Assembly: GCF_003172875.1 (NCBI RefSeq)
Contig: NZ_QGKM01000013.1
Coordinates: forward strand, 124,001-188,000
Source: Leucothrix pacifica
GTDB lineage: Bacteria; Pseudomonadota; Gammaproteobacteria; Thiotrichales; Thiotrichaceae
Length of the DNA stretch: 64,000 bases
Reading direction: 5' to 3'
In this document: one piece after another, positions 19,352 through 28,412 of the stretch
How the letters are laid out: the number at the start of each line of letters is the position of its first letter
How positions within the stretch are numbered: position 1 is the first letter of the stretch
Translations under genes and position numbers: made by a program
The notes under the pieces: generated by a model
Databases searched by the model: none
Told to the model about the DNA's origin: nothing
The model's input: only the letters and a program-made list of their open reading frames with translations

Positions 19352-19963
19352 ATGGCTGAAGAATTAAAGAGTGATGAAGAACGCGCAGAAGAACTCAAAG
19401 CGTGGTGGCGAGAAAATGGTGTCTCTGTAGCTGCTGGCGTAGCAATCGCAGTTGCCGGTGTGGTTGGCTGGCAGCAATGGCAGCAATATCAAATTCGTCA
19501 GGCAGAAACAGCCTCTGCTCTGTTTCAGCAAGCACAAGCCACTGAAACTGATAAAGTTGCCGCACTACAGAAAGTTAGCGAAGAATATGATTCAACACCT
19601 TACGGTAGTTTAGCTGCATTATCAGCCGCCGCCGAGACCAGCCAAAGCAATCCAGCTCAGGCTATTGAGTCCCTGAAGAAAGCGCTAGATGGCAAAGATC
19701 CGAATCTGGCAACCATTGCTAAACTTCGCCTTGCGAGAGTTTACATTGCTGAAGGAAAATTGAACGATGCAGAAACTTTGCTGGATACGAATCTAGCAGT
19801 CGCTTACACTTCTCTGGTAGAAGAGCTTAAAGGCGATTTATACGTCGCTAAAAAGGATTTAGATAAAGCACGCGCAGCTTACGACAAAGCCATCCTCAGT
19901 GCAGGTAGTAATTCTGTTCAGTATTTGAAGATGAAGCGTGACAACCTTGGTAAAGGAGCGTAA
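19352..19963 (+). CDS. yfgM: YfgM family ancillary SecYEG translocon protein
   Basis: A 203-residue inner-membrane protein: cytoplasmic acidic N-terminus (MAEELKSDEERAEELKAWW), one helix (about 24-43, GVSVAAGVAIAVAGVVGW) and a periplasmic TPR-like helical domain (ATIAKLRLARVYIAEGKLNDAETLLD and repeats). In E. coli YfgM is found at the Sec translocon with PpiD. The position between hisS and bamB is diagnostic. The DxxGE-type motif EELKGDLYVAKKDLDKARAAYDKAI is typical of the C-terminus. It is separated from bamB by 4 bp and its 3' end carries the ribosome-binding site of bamB. Confidence 0.9.
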   Translation: MAEELKSDEERAEELKAWWRENGVSVAAGVAIAVAGVVGWQQWQQYQIRQAETASALFQQAQATETDKVAALQKVSEEYDSTPYGSLAALSAAAETSQSNPAQAIESLKKALDGKDPNLATIAKLRLARVYIAEGKLNDAETLLDTNLAVAYTSLVEELKGDLYVAKKDLDKARAAYDKAILSAGSNSVQYLKMKRDNLGKGA

Positions 19964-19967
19964 CCAC

Positions 19968-21164
19968 GTGATTAACAGACTACCCCCCCATGTCTCAATG
20001 TCGGCACTGACCCTGTCTGTAAGCCTTGTATTATCAGGCTGTAGTGGTCAGTCCTTTCCGGGTAGTCAACTTTTAGGTGGACAGCAAAATGCTTACGTAG
20101 CACCTACGCTTAAACCTCTGAAAACCATCGCAACTAACAACAACGCCCAAACCCTGTGGCAAGTTGACACGGGTGCTGCCAACAGCGGCGTTAAAGTTCA
20201 TCCTTTTACTAATGATTTTGCAGTTTTTTCAGCTGTTGGTGGCACTGTCGCAGCCTGGGATAAACAAACAGGCAAATCTCTCTGGAAGAAATCAGTTGGT
20301 GACACTGTTACTGGTGGCGTGAATGGCGGTAATGGCATGGTTTATGCTGGTACCCGCAGCGGAAACGCCATAGCGCTGGATGCCAAAAGTGGAGATATTC
20401 GTTGGATCGCACCGGTTGGCACTGAGGTACTAGCGATATCGGAGTCCAGTCAAGGTTTCGTTGTATTCAGAACCATTGACGGTAAATTACATGGTGTTAA
20501 AAGTAGTGACGGTGAAGTTGTATGGCAGCGCCAGCAACGCACGCCTCAACTTTCTGTTTACGGTGCAGGCACCCCAATTATTGTATCAAAAGGTGTCATT
20601 GCTGGTTTTGATAACGGCAAGGTAGCCGCTTACTATCTGGCGACAGGTAAGCCAATTTGGGAAATAACGCTTTCTACTCCCAAAAGCAACTCTGACAGTG
20701 ACAGCATTGTTGACGTCGATGGACGCTTAACACCACTCGGTAATGCCTTATTTGCGAGTAATGCTAATGGCCGTGTCATCGGTGCCAATATGACAACCGG
20801 TAAAGTTGGCTGGGCAAAAGCATTTGCCTCTTCGACAGGCACTGAGGCCAATGAGAAAGGCCTCTACAGTACCGATGAGCGAGGGCACATCTGGAAACTT
20901 GCTCCACTGAGCGGGGACAACATTTGGAGTCAGGACTCCTTAGAAAACCGCCAGCCTACAGCGCCTACATTAACCAGCAGCGGCAGTCATATTATAGTCG
21001 GTGACCGACAAGGCAACTTGCATTGGATTGATACCAATAATGGCCAAATCACCAGCCGAATTAAGGCAGACCCGGCGGGCTATGCGGTCGCACCAGTGGT
21101 TAATGGTGACATGATGTTCGCACTCGGTAGAAGCGGCATACTGACTGCTGTTCGCACTCGCTAA
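19968..21164 (+). CDS. bamB: Outer membrane protein assembly factor BamB
   Basis: Lipoprotein of the BAM complex, which folds beta-barrel proteins into the outer membrane. GTG 19968 with AAAGGAG at 19952-19958 gives 398 residues; an in-frame GTG ten codons upstream would cover the ribosome-binding site and lengthen the signal peptide without reason. The signal ends LVLSGC, a good lipobox. The rest is a beta-propeller with repeated Trp/Gly-Asp motifs (AWDKQTGKSLWKKSVGDTVTGG, ALDAKSGDIRWIAPVGTEV, HGVKSSDGEVVWQRQ, HWIDTNNGQI), the PQQ-like repeat pattern of BamB. It ends the ndk-bamB run; der, its usual downstream partner, is absent and recJ follows on the opposite strand. Confidence 0.96.
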   Translation: MINRLPPHVSMSALTLSVSLVLSGCSGQSFPGSQLLGGQQNAYVAPTLKPLKTIATNNNAQTLWQVDTGAANSGVKVHPFTNDFAVFSAVGGTVAAWDKQTGKSLWKKSVGDTVTGGVNGGNGMVYAGTRSGNAIALDAKSGDIRWIAPVGTEVLAISESSQGFVVFRTIDGKLHGVKSSDGEVVWQRQQRTPQLSVYGAGTPIIVSKGVIAGFDNGKVAAYYLATGKPIWEITLSTPKSNSDSDSIVDVDGRLTPLGNALFASNANGRVIGANMTTGKVGWAKAFASSTGTEANEKGLYSTDERGHIWKLAPLSGDNIWSQDSLENRQPTAPTLTSSGSHIIVGDRQGNLHWIDTNNGQITSRIKADPAGYAVAPVVNGDMMFALGRSGILTAVRTR

Positions 21165-21178
21165 AGAATTTTTTTAAA

Positions 21179-21202
21179 CATGAGCTACTTCGGTGGCTCA
21201 TG
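21179..21202. terminator. TTCG-loop hairpin between convergent bamB and recJ
   Basis: CATGAGCTAC and GTGGCTCATG pair (one T-G wobble) around a TTCG tetraloop, an unusually stable hairpin in the 47-bp gap between two convergent genes. Neither side has a proper T run after the stem, so it may act as a transcript-end stabiliser or a weak bidirectional terminator rather than a canonical one. Confidence 0.5.
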
Positions 21203-21211
21203 CTATCTACA

Positions 21212-22933
21212 CTACAGCTTTCGCTGAATCATAATTTGCAGTGACCGCTGCCCGTTAAACTCATTAACTGACAGTTGATACAGAAAGTGGGCCTTTTCAC
21301 CAATCTCTGGCCACTGCTCAACATCGATATTAAAGGCGATTGCCGATAACGCTCCACTCTGCCCTTCTTTTCTAAGCATGTACTTTAAGTGTGCACCTTT
21401 AAGCACACGACGCTCAACAACTTCAAATACATCATCAAATACTGGCGCGGGAAAAGCCTGCCCCCAAGGAATTCGTTGAGACAGCTCTTCAGCTACTGCC
21501 AAAGAAAATGACTCCGGCTCAAGCGCCCCATCACTTAATAACGCCTCATTAAATACCGAAGGGCTTACTTCAGACGACACCACCTTGGTAACTGCAGTTT
21601 CAAAGTCAGCAAAGTCCTCTGTTTTTAAGCTCAAACCGGCAGCCATCGCATGCCCACCAAACTTTTCAACCAGACCTGTGCTTGAGGTCGCAACCCGGTC
21701 AATGACATCGCGCATATGAATACCTGGAATAGAACGGCCTGAGCCTTTAATTTCTCCACCGGTTCCGGGAGCAAAGATAATACAGGGTCGAAAATAACGC
21801 TCACGAATCCGTGCAGCAATTATGCCGACAATACCCTGATGCCATTCTTCATGATAAAGACAGATAATCGGTGGCAATGCCTCCTGATTAAGCTCGATAG
21901 AATCAAGTAGCTTTAGTGCATCCTGTTTCATCCCTGACTCAAGTTCGCGACGAGTTCGATTCATCTCATCCAACTCTGCCGCTATATTCATCGCAACATC
22001 AGTCGAATCGGTTAGCAAACATTCAATACCTAATGACATATCATCAAGACGGCCCGCAGCGTTTAAACGTGGGCCACAGGCAAACCCTAAATCCTGACTA
22101 CAGGTTTGTTTATGATCTTTTTTTGCTACCCGCAAGAGTGCTGCTACTCCGGCAGTACATTGCCCAGCCCTTATTCGCCTCAATCCCTGCTCTACTAATA
22201 TCCGATTATTTGCATCTAAGGGAACAACATCAGCAACCGTGCCTAGTGCGACTAAATCTAGCCATCGCACAATATTTGGTGAGGGAAGTTGCCTTTTCTC
22301 AAAATAATTTTGTAGTGTGAGTGCCTGTTTCAGTGCCAGCATCAGGTAGAAAATAACCCCTACACCCGCCAGATTTTTAGACTCAAACTCATCACCTGGC
22401 TGATTTGGATTTACAATCGCTACCGCTTCAGGCAATTGACTTCCGGGCAAGTGGTGATCAGTAATAACAACATCAATACCTAACTGACTCGCGTAATCCA
22501 CACCCTCAATGCTTGATATCCCGTTATCGACAGTAATAATGAGCTCCGGACGAAACGGCGCTGCAACATCGATAATCTCAGGCGTTAAGCCGTAGCCATA
22601 CTCGAAACGGTTCGGAACGATATAATCCACAGACTGAAACCCAAAAGCAGACAAAGCCCGTTTGCATAGGGCAGTGGCTGTTGCACCATCAGCATCAAAA
22701 TCCCCGACAATTAATATTCTCTGCTGCTTCTCAAGTGCAAGACAAAGTCGTTGTGTCGCGACATCAACACCCTTCAGACTATGAATCGGCTGAAGGTGCC
22801 TTAGTTCGCTCGACAGTAAGCGCTCATCATCAACTCCCCTGCTCGCTACAATTCGGCTAAGTAGCGCCGAACAATTATGAAATACCGGGATTTCTGTCGG
22901 AACCGGACGACGAATAAGGGTTACAGATTGCAT
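21212..22933 (-). CDS. recJ: Single-stranded-DNA-specific exonuclease RecJ
   Basis: A 5'-3' exonuclease on single-stranded DNA used in RecFOR recombination, base excision and mismatch repair. The 573-residue protein shows the DHH phosphoesterase motifs: DFDADGAT (78-85), VDNG (135-138), TDHH (158-161), LGTVADVVPL, and CGPRLNAAGRLDD. The DHHA1 part carries EEWHQGIVGIIAARI and the GGHAMAAGL motif, and a C-terminal OB-fold region follows. The length is in the normal range. It is transcribed toward bamB and is divergent from the DUF1415 gene across a 189-bp gap. Confidence 0.97.
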   Translation of the reverse strand: MQSVTLIRRPVPTEIPVFHNCSALLSRIVASRGVDDERLLSSELRHLQPIHSLKGVDVATQRLCLALEKQQRILIVGDFDADGATATALCKRALSAFGFQSVDYIVPNRFEYGYGLTPEIIDVAAPFRPELIITVDNGISSIEGVDYASQLGIDVVITDHHLPGSQLPEAVAIVNPNQPGDEFESKNLAGVGVIFYLMLALKQALTLQNYFEKRQLPSPNIVRWLDLVALGTVADVVPLDANNRILVEQGLRRIRAGQCTAGVAALLRVAKKDHKQTCSQDLGFACGPRLNAAGRLDDMSLGIECLLTDSTDVAMNIAAELDEMNRTRRELESGMKQDALKLLDSIELNQEALPPIICLYHEEWHQGIVGIIAARIRERYFRPCIIFAPGTGGEIKGSGRSIPGIHMRDVIDRVATSSTGLVEKFGGHAMAAGLSLKTEDFADFETAVTKVVSSEVSPSVFNEALLSDGALEPESFSLAVAEELSQRIPWGQAFPAPVFDDVFEVVERRVLKGAHLKYMLRKEGQSGALSAIAFNIDVEQWPEIGEKAHFLYQLSVNEFNGQRSLQIMIQRKL

Positions 22934-23122
22934 ATTTAGATGTTTATTCCCTGAAGTTCTAACTAAGCGACCAATCCGCGCTTATTATCAAAGCAGTCAG
23001 CCCAAAAACCATCTGATCCATAGCTTTTTAATCACTATAGATGTGCACCTAATACACTTAATGTTTCATATTCATGTATTTAGAGCTACACTTCTGCGGA
23101 TCATAATCCAGCAGCATTCCCC

Positions 23123-23680
23123 ATGAATCATACCCCACCCGAGACACTCATCCAACACAGCCGTAATTGGCTGGAAAATGTCGTCATTGCTCACAACTTC
23201 TGTCCGTTCGCTAAACGCGAATTTATCAACAACACAATCCATTTCGACGTCATCCCTCACTCAGACACTGAGGCTTGTCTGGAGTCCCTAATTGTGGCGT
23301 GTGAGCAGCTTGATAATAATCAGAACATTGAAACCAGCTTGCTAATCCTACCGAATGGTTTTAATGATTTTGAGCAGTATCTGGATTTACTGGAGTATGC
23401 TGACAGACTGCTGGAAGCCCAGAATTATGAAGGGATCTATCAAGTTGCAAGCTTTCACCCCGATTACTGTTTTGATAATGCAACACCCGATGATCCCGCA
23501 AATTACACCAACCGCTCACCCTATCCTATGCTCCATTTGCTGAGGGAAGCTAGTATCGAGAGAGCTTTGGAACATATCTCTGACCCTGAAGCTATTCCTG
23601 AGACCAATATTAAAATAGCTGAGCAATTGGGAATTGAAACATTGAGACAACAATTTGAAAACTGTTTTAAGGACGACTAA
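23123..23680 (+). CDS. DUF1415 family protein, function unknown
   Basis: A 185-residue soluble protein matching the DUF1415 family by its start (WLENVVIAHNFCPFAKREF, with the conserved CPFA) and by YEGIYQVASFHPDYCFDNATPDDPANYTNRSPYPMLHLLREASIERAL, which is the strongest family stretch. Conserved Cys, His and Asp residues (NFCPFA, SFHPDY) suggest metal or redox chemistry, but no function is established to my knowledge. No signal peptide. It stands alone between recJ and the exopolysaccharide locus; the 221 bp after it hold no clear terminator, and the ribosome-binding site of the methyltransferase gene lies near 23889. Confidence 0.88.
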   Translation: MNHTPPETLIQHSRNWLENVVIAHNFCPFAKREFINNTIHFDVIPHSDTEACLESLIVACEQLDNNQNIETSLLILPNGFNDFEQYLDLLEYADRLLEAQNYEGIYQVASFHPDYCFDNATPDDPANYTNRSPYPMLHLLREASIERALEHISDPEAIPETNIKIAEQLGIETLRQQFENCFKDD

Positions 23681-23901
23681 ACCACTGAATAGCTTAAAAT
23701 AGCACCACTTTATCTGCCGAGTTAGAAACACAATGGATTTGCAGGTATGCTACACAAGCTGTCAAAACAAACAGAGATACGCTAGCTACCGTGTCATGCA
23801 GATATCTCACAAAATTGTGGTTTGATTGAACCATATTACAGCCATTTAACGACTAGCTACGCACCGAGCGAGTTAACAGAATATTTAGGAACAAAAACAC
23901 A

Positions 23902-24864
23902 ATGCAGTGTCGCATCTGTTCGAACCAGGAAAAAAACACCACCTACGAAGCCCGTGAGATGATGCTTGGCATCAGAGACATGCATACATACTTTAAGTGT
24001 GGTGAATGTGGCTGCCTACAAATTGCTAATGTGCCTGAAAATATACAGGAATATTATCCCGGTGATGATTACTATTCTTATGACCAAATAAAAACAGAAA
24101 CGGGTCTTAAGAAAATGCTGATTACGCTGCGAGATCGCTATGCAGCAACAGGCCAGGGATTCATTGGTAAGCTATTACAAATGAAAATGCCTCATGACAA
24201 ACTACCGAGGCTTCAACAAGCGGGTGTATCGGTTCAGTCTCGTATTCTGGATGTTGGTTGTGGTGCGGGTCATTTACTGCACTCGCTTAAAGAATGCGGC
24301 TTTGAAAACACACATGGTATTGACCCATTTAATGCTAAGAAAATTGAGTATGCCAATGGATTGACCATTGAGCAAAAATCAATTCATGAGGTCACCGAAG
24401 GTGGTTGGGATCTCATCATGATGAATCATTCCTTTGAACACGTACTTGATCAGCACGAGACACTGACACAAATTAAGAAATTACTAAGCCCCAACGGGGT
24501 ATGCATGATACGTATCCCAACCGTAAGCAGTTGGGCTTGGGATCACTATGGTGTTAACTGGGTTCAGCTGGACGCACCGAGACACTTGTTCCTTCACTCC
24601 CAAGAAAGCATGCAATATCTGGCTGACAAAGTTGGCTTCGAGCTTCGCGATACGATTTACGATTCATTTGCATTCCAGTATTGGGGCAGTGAACAATACC
24701 TCAAAGATATTCCATTAAACGATGAGCGTTCTTATGCGGTCAATCCTGACAAGTCTATTTTCAGTGACCACCAAATACAAAGCTATGCAATCCGAAGCAA
24801 AGCGTTGAATGCCGAGCAACAGGGTGATCAGGCGGCATTCTACTTACACAATAAATCGGCATAA
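23902..24864 (+). CDS. Class I SAM-dependent methyltransferase with N-terminal zinc-ribbon-like cysteines
   Basis: A 320-residue soluble methyltransferase, first gene of the exopolysaccharide locus. Two Cys pairs at the N-terminus (Cys3, Cys6; Cys33, Cys36, plus Cys38) form a probable zinc ribbon, as in sugar methyltransferases of the TylF/NovU-like and SAM-dependent C-methyltransferase groups. The SAM-binding motif I is ILDVGCGAGHLLHSL (115-129), then GIDPFNAKKIEYA, and the post-motif LIMMNHSFEHVLDQHETLTQIKKLLSPNG. The substrate may be a nucleotide sugar or a glycan residue of the polymer; this is inferred from context. It is followed by the PssD-like gene after 5 bp, so it belongs to the same transcript. 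Confidence 0.82.
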   Translation: MQCRICSNQEKNTTYEAREMMLGIRDMHTYFKCGECGCLQIANVPENIQEYYPGDDYYSYDQIKTETGLKKMLITLRDRYAATGQGFIGKLLQMKMPHDKLPRLQQAGVSVQSRILDVGCGAGHLLHSLKECGFENTHGIDPFNAKKIEYANGLTIEQKSIHEVTEGGWDLIMMNHSFEHVLDQHETLTQIKKLLSPNGVCMIRIPTVSSWAWDHYGVNWVQLDAPRHLFLHSQESMQYLADKVGFELRDTIYDSFAFQYWGSEQYLKDIPLNDERSYAVNPDKSIFSDHQIQSYAIRSKALNAEQQGDQAAFYLHNKSA

Positions 24865-24869
24865 GTTGA

Positions 24870-25328
24870 ATGACTAAGAAAAAGAAAATACTGGCTATCT
24901 CATCTCCGGGCGGTCATTGGATTCAGTTGAATAAAATCTGTAATGACATGGAACAGCGTTTCGACGTGGTCTATGCCACCGCGGGCACTCAGTATGGCTC
25001 ACAAAAGAGTCATCGGAAGATTCATAACATTATGGATGCCAGTGCTGATAGCAAACTCAAGCTGATTCCTCTCGCGGTTCAATTACTAATTATTATGGCT
25101 AAAGAACGCCCTACTGCGATCATCTCGACGGGTGCTGCGCCCGGTGCTATCGCTGTTTTAATTGCAAAATTCCTACCCATTAAAACTATTTGGGTAGACA
25201 GCATTGCCAATGTTGCAAAATTATCCCGCTCCGGAGATATGGTAAAAAACCACGCGAACCTTGTCATCACTCAGTGGGAGCCCTTGAGTGATGGTACAAA
25301 AATTCGTTACCAAGGTTCTGTCTTATGA
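24870..25328 (+). CDS. PssD/Alg14-like membrane-anchoring glycosyltransferase subunit
   Basis: A 152-residue protein resembling the Alg14/PssD/EpsE half of split family-28 glycosyltransferases. It has an N-terminal KKKILAISSPGGHWIQLNKI, the GGHxxQL motif of this group, a hydrophobic middle (LIPLAVQLLIIMAKERPTAIISTGAAPGAIAVLIAK, read in parts) and the ending VITQWEPLSDGTKIRYQGSVL. In the two-part enzymes this subunit contributes the acceptor side and membrane contact, and the partner PssE/Alg13 binds the nucleotide sugar. The ATGA overlap with the next gene supports a fixed 1:1 complex. A transfer of glucuronic acid is known for some PssDE pairs, but the sugar used here cannot be read from the sequence. 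Confidence 0.85.
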   Translation: MTKKKKILAISSPGGHWIQLNKICNDMEQRFDVVYATAGTQYGSQKSHRKIHNIMDASADSKLKLIPLAVQLLIIMAKERPTAIISTGAAPGAIAVLIAKFLPIKTIWVDSIANVAKLSRSGDMVKNHANLVITQWEPLSDGTKIRYQGSVL

Positions 25329-25807
25329 TTTTTGTAGCAGTAGGTACACAATTCTCGTTTGATCGCTTAATCCAGTACATGGACGAGTGGGCACGTGATA
25401 ATGAAGAAACTGTTGTTGCTCAGATAGGTGAAGGCAGCTATGAACCTAAACATATGCAATGGGAACGCTTTCTGAACGGTGATCAATATAATAAGAATAT
25501 AAAAGAGTCCAGTGTATTTGTCTCTCATGCAGGCATGGGAAATATTATTAGTGCTCGTGAAAACCAGACACCTATCATTGTAATCAATCGTCAATATGAA
25601 CTCGGTGAACACCGCAATAATCATCAGGCTGAAGGATTATTATGGATGGGAAAACTGCCGGGTGTTTACACTGCAGATACTCAGGAAACGCTTTACTCAC
25701 AGCTTGAGTCACGTGACGCAATGGAGTCTCCGGAAGAATCAGACAATCAGAACCGTCAAAAGCTGGTTAGCTTTTTAGGTGACTATATAGACGGCAGTAT
25801 CACCTGA
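25325..25807 (+). CDS. PssE/Alg13-like catalytic glycosyltransferase subunit
   Basis: A 160-residue soluble protein matching the C-terminal, nucleotide-sugar-binding half of family-28 transferases (Alg13/PssE). It begins MIFVAVGTQFSFDRLIQYMDEW, the usual VGTxxxFDRL start, and has VFVSHAGMGNIISARENQTPIIVINRQYELGEHRNNHQAEGL, with the SHAGxGxI and GEHxxxHQ motifs that contact the UDP-sugar. It overlaps the PssD-like gene by 4 bp and is followed after 3 bp by the flippase. The pair should add one sugar to the lipid-linked repeat unit at the cytoplasmic face of the inner membrane. Confidence 0.87.
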   Translation: MIFVAVGTQFSFDRLIQYMDEWARDNEETVVAQIGEGSYEPKHMQWERFLNGDQYNKNIKESSVFVSHAGMGNIISARENQTPIIVINRQYELGEHRNNHQAEGLLWMGKLPGVYTADTQETLYSQLESRDAMESPEESDNQNRQKLVSFLGDYIDGSIT

Positions 25808-25810
25808 CCC

Positions 25811-27124
25811 ATGCAGATTATTCAGAAACTCCTCCGTAATCCGCTCATTATTCAAAGCGCTTTGTCAATTATTGCGCGCTTTACCGGGGTTGCTTTAAAC
25901 TTTGCTGTGGCGATACTGGTGACACGCCAACTAAGCCTTGGTAATGCGGGCGTCGTTTTCTTATTAATGACTTTTGTTGCCGGTGTTGCGTTAATCAGTC
26001 GAGTCGGTCTGGATCAATTGATAGTAAAAGAAGTCGCGAGCGCTCATGCCGATCACATTGACTTTAAATCAGCTTATTTAAAACATACGCACCTGCTCGT
26101 TCTCTACATCTCACTTGGTTTTGTCGCAATCTGGTTATTATTAAGCCCAACGATGCGAGATGCTTTTTTTCACAATGAAATTGAGCTCAATCAGTTAATG
26201 TGGGCGTCTGTGTGCATCATATTTTTTAACTTCATGATCGTGAATAGCTTTTATTTGAAAGCCGTTCAACAGTCCTCTTTATCGGTATTAACACAAAATG
26301 CTTTACCGGCAGTTTGTTTTTTACTGTTTATTGGTTTGGGTTGGTCATACTTCGGCTCGGGGCAAGGCCACATAATTATTTATATCGCCTCGCTTGTTTT
26401 AGCAGGCGCTTGCTCATTTATTATTATAAAGCCCTATGCAATTCGACGATTTAAAGCGGACCACAATGCCCCTCCTTTAAGTCAACTGTTTGTTAAATCA
26501 CTACCACTGGCGCCCGTATCGCTGTTTTCATTTATGATGTTGTGGGCTGATACGGTCATGGTCGGTTATTTTCTCAACAATGAAATGGTCGCACTTTATA
26601 ACGTTGCTGCAAAAATATCCTATATCAGTCTGTTTTTCCTCGGCGCGCTGGATGCAACAATTTACCCTCGCTTGTTAGCGGTATACAATCACCAACCTGA
26701 AAGGCTTTGGAACTTCTTCTGGCAAGCCACTGCACTCGTCATCGTCGTATTGCTTGTGGTTACCGGAATTATGTATGGTTTATCCGATCTTTTATTGGTC
26801 GTATTTAAACCCGAATACCTTGCAGCCTCAGGGGTGTTAGCACTGCTACTACTTGCACAACTACTACGTGCAGCTAGTTTAACGTTCTCGTTTTTATTTA
26901 TTGCCAGAGAAAAAGTTCGTTTTTTAAACGTGTCACTGGCGATTGCAATGGTTGTTAATTTAATTGCAAATGTAGTACTCATTCCCAAGTACGGCATAGA
27001 AGGCGCGGCAATTGCGACGCTGATGGCTAATGCAGCCTTGGTTGCTTTAGTGATTATTTTGTTTTATCAGCAGAAATTGCTGACTCGTTCCCAAGTAAGT
27101 GAAGCCGCAACTTATGATTCTTAG
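25811..27124 (+). CDS. Polysaccharide flippase (Wzx-like, MOP superfamily)
   Basis: A 437-residue integral membrane protein with about 12 to 14 hydrophobic helices and the polysaccharide-synthase N-terminal pattern (SALSIIARFTGVALNFAVAILVTRQLSLGNAGVVFLL). A cytoplasmic loop with LPLAPVSLFSFMMLWADTVMVGYFLNN, typical of Wzx/RfbX, precedes the second half. By family it moves undecaprenyl-pyrophosphate-linked repeat units from the cytoplasmic to the periplasmic face of the inner membrane. Sequence alone does not identify the glycan. The 3' end overlaps the next gene's ATG, so flippase and polymerase are probably translated together. Confidence 0.85.
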   Translation: MQIIQKLLRNPLIIQSALSIIARFTGVALNFAVAILVTRQLSLGNAGVVFLLMTFVAGVALISRVGLDQLIVKEVASAHADHIDFKSAYLKHTHLLVLYISLGFVAIWLLLSPTMRDAFFHNEIELNQLMWASVCIIFFNFMIVNSFYLKAVQQSSLSVLTQNALPAVCFLLFIGLGWSYFGSGQGHIIIYIASLVLAGACSFIIIKPYAIRRFKADHNAPPLSQLFVKSLPLAPVSLFSFMMLWADTVMVGYFLNNEMVALYNVAAKISYISLFFLGALDATIYPRLLAVYNHQPERLWNFFWQATALVIVVLLVVTGIMYGLSDLLLVVFKPEYLAASGVLALLLLAQLLRAASLTFSFLFIAREKVRFLNVSLAIAMVVNLIANVVLIPKYGIEGAAIATLMANAALVALVIILFYQQKLLTRSQVSEAATYDS

Positions 27125-28400
27125 AATACTGGCAATCCTGTTTATTATTTCCATCTTTATTCCGGTGGAATTCCACTACTTGCTGGGAAGCCTTCGCATC
27201 GAGTCCTATCGTATTGTATTAGGACTAGCTCTGGTTGTTAGTATTATCAATATTAAGCAAGTATTAGACAGGGCCGATATTGTCGATGTATTACTGGGTA
27301 TATTCATTATCCTCGCCACCTTGAGCCTGATGTATAACCATGGTGTCCAGAAAGGCCTGGAGTCATCAGGGATTTTGGCGATAGAAGTGCTCGGTTCGTT
27401 CTATCTAGCCAGACTCTTTATCACCACTCCAAAACGCTATTACTCGGTGAACATGGCGTTTGTAACGATTCTGTCATTGGTATTAGTCTTTTCTCTGTAC
27501 GAAGCATTTGCTCAGCACCGTATTCTGCACGAATGGGCAACAAAAATAACCGGCAATAACTCGCTGGATTATCGCTTATATACACACTATTACATTCGTT
27601 TCGGAATTATGCGGACAACCAATTTGTTTGCGCATCCGATACTGTACGGCACAATCGGGGCGATTTTCTTCCCGTTTGCCATATTGCTAGTGATCAATAA
27701 ATTTAAGCTAGTGAATTTAGCAAAGGCGCTAGCATTACTGGTCGGCATGATAACCACGTTATCCTCAGCGCCACTTCTTTCAGTTGTTTTCCAAGGCGCA
27801 ACAGCGGCATTAGCACACAACTGGCATGGCGCAAGACGATTGTGGTCCTCATTAATATTCTTTGCCTTTGCAGGCTTTTTATTAATCAACGCTCTGTCGA
27901 ATCGTGGCTTCTTCGCAATCCTGATTTCTTACCTCACATTCAACCCAGTTACGGGTTACTACCGAATGTTGCAGTGGGAACATTCGATGGATGATATTGC
28001 TAATAACCCCGTAATGGGAATTGGCTTGCATGACTGGACACGCCCTGAGTGGATGAACTCCAGTATTGATAGCTTCTGGCTACTGGTGACTATGCAACAT
28101 GGTGTGTTTGCAGGCTTTATTCTACTGCTGTGTTGCTTTATCGCTGTGTTCAAGGTGCTCGGCACACTACACAAACATCACCCTGCTGTGAAATGGATGG
28201 TTAGTTCATGGATTATGGCTTCCATGGCACTGATCCTGATCGGCTTCACGGTTGATTATTTCGGTAAAATTCAACCGATGTTCTTTTTTGTATTGGGCTC
28301 AATCAGCTGGGCACAATACCATGAGCAGCTGTCTGATTCGGTGACTCGCTTAAGCAGAATCGCCCAGATTAAGGCCGCTTATAAACGAAAAATGAAATAA
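27114..28400 (+). CDS. O-antigen ligase/polymerase-like membrane protein (Wzy or WaaL type)
   Basis: A 428-residue integral membrane protein with about 10 to 12 helices and the Wzy/WaaL-family loop containing YYRMLQWEHSMDDIANNPVMGIGLHDWTRPEWMNSSIDSFWLL. The NPVMGIGL...SFWLL pattern marks this superfamily and includes the periplasmic loop thought to carry the active site. ATG 27114, inside the last codons of the flippase, is preferred over GTG 27099; AGTGAAG lies about ten bases before it. In the Wzx/Wzy route this protein joins repeat units in the periplasm. Whether it polymerises or ligates to another carrier cannot be told from the sequence; next to wzx and a WcaJ homologue, polymerase is more likely. 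Confidence 0.83.
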   Translation: MILRILAILFIISIFIPVEFHYLLGSLRIESYRIVLGLALVVSIINIKQVLDRADIVDVLLGIFIILATLSLMYNHGVQKGLESSGILAIEVLGSFYLARLFITTPKRYYSVNMAFVTILSLVLVFSLYEAFAQHRILHEWATKITGNNSLDYRLYTHYYIRFGIMRTTNLFAHPILYGTIGAIFFPFAILLVINKFKLVNLAKALALLVGMITTLSSAPLLSVVFQGATAALAHNWHGARRLWSSLIFFAFAGFLLINALSNRGFFAILISYLTFNPVTGYYRMLQWEHSMDDIANNPVMGIGLHDWTRPEWMNSSIDSFWLLVTMQHGVFAGFILLLCCFIAVFKVLGTLHKHHPAVKWMVSSWIMASMALILIGFTVDYFGKIQPMFFFVLGSISWAQYHEQLSDSVTRLSRIAQIKAAYKRKMK

Positions 28401-28412
28401 GGCACGCGCACT

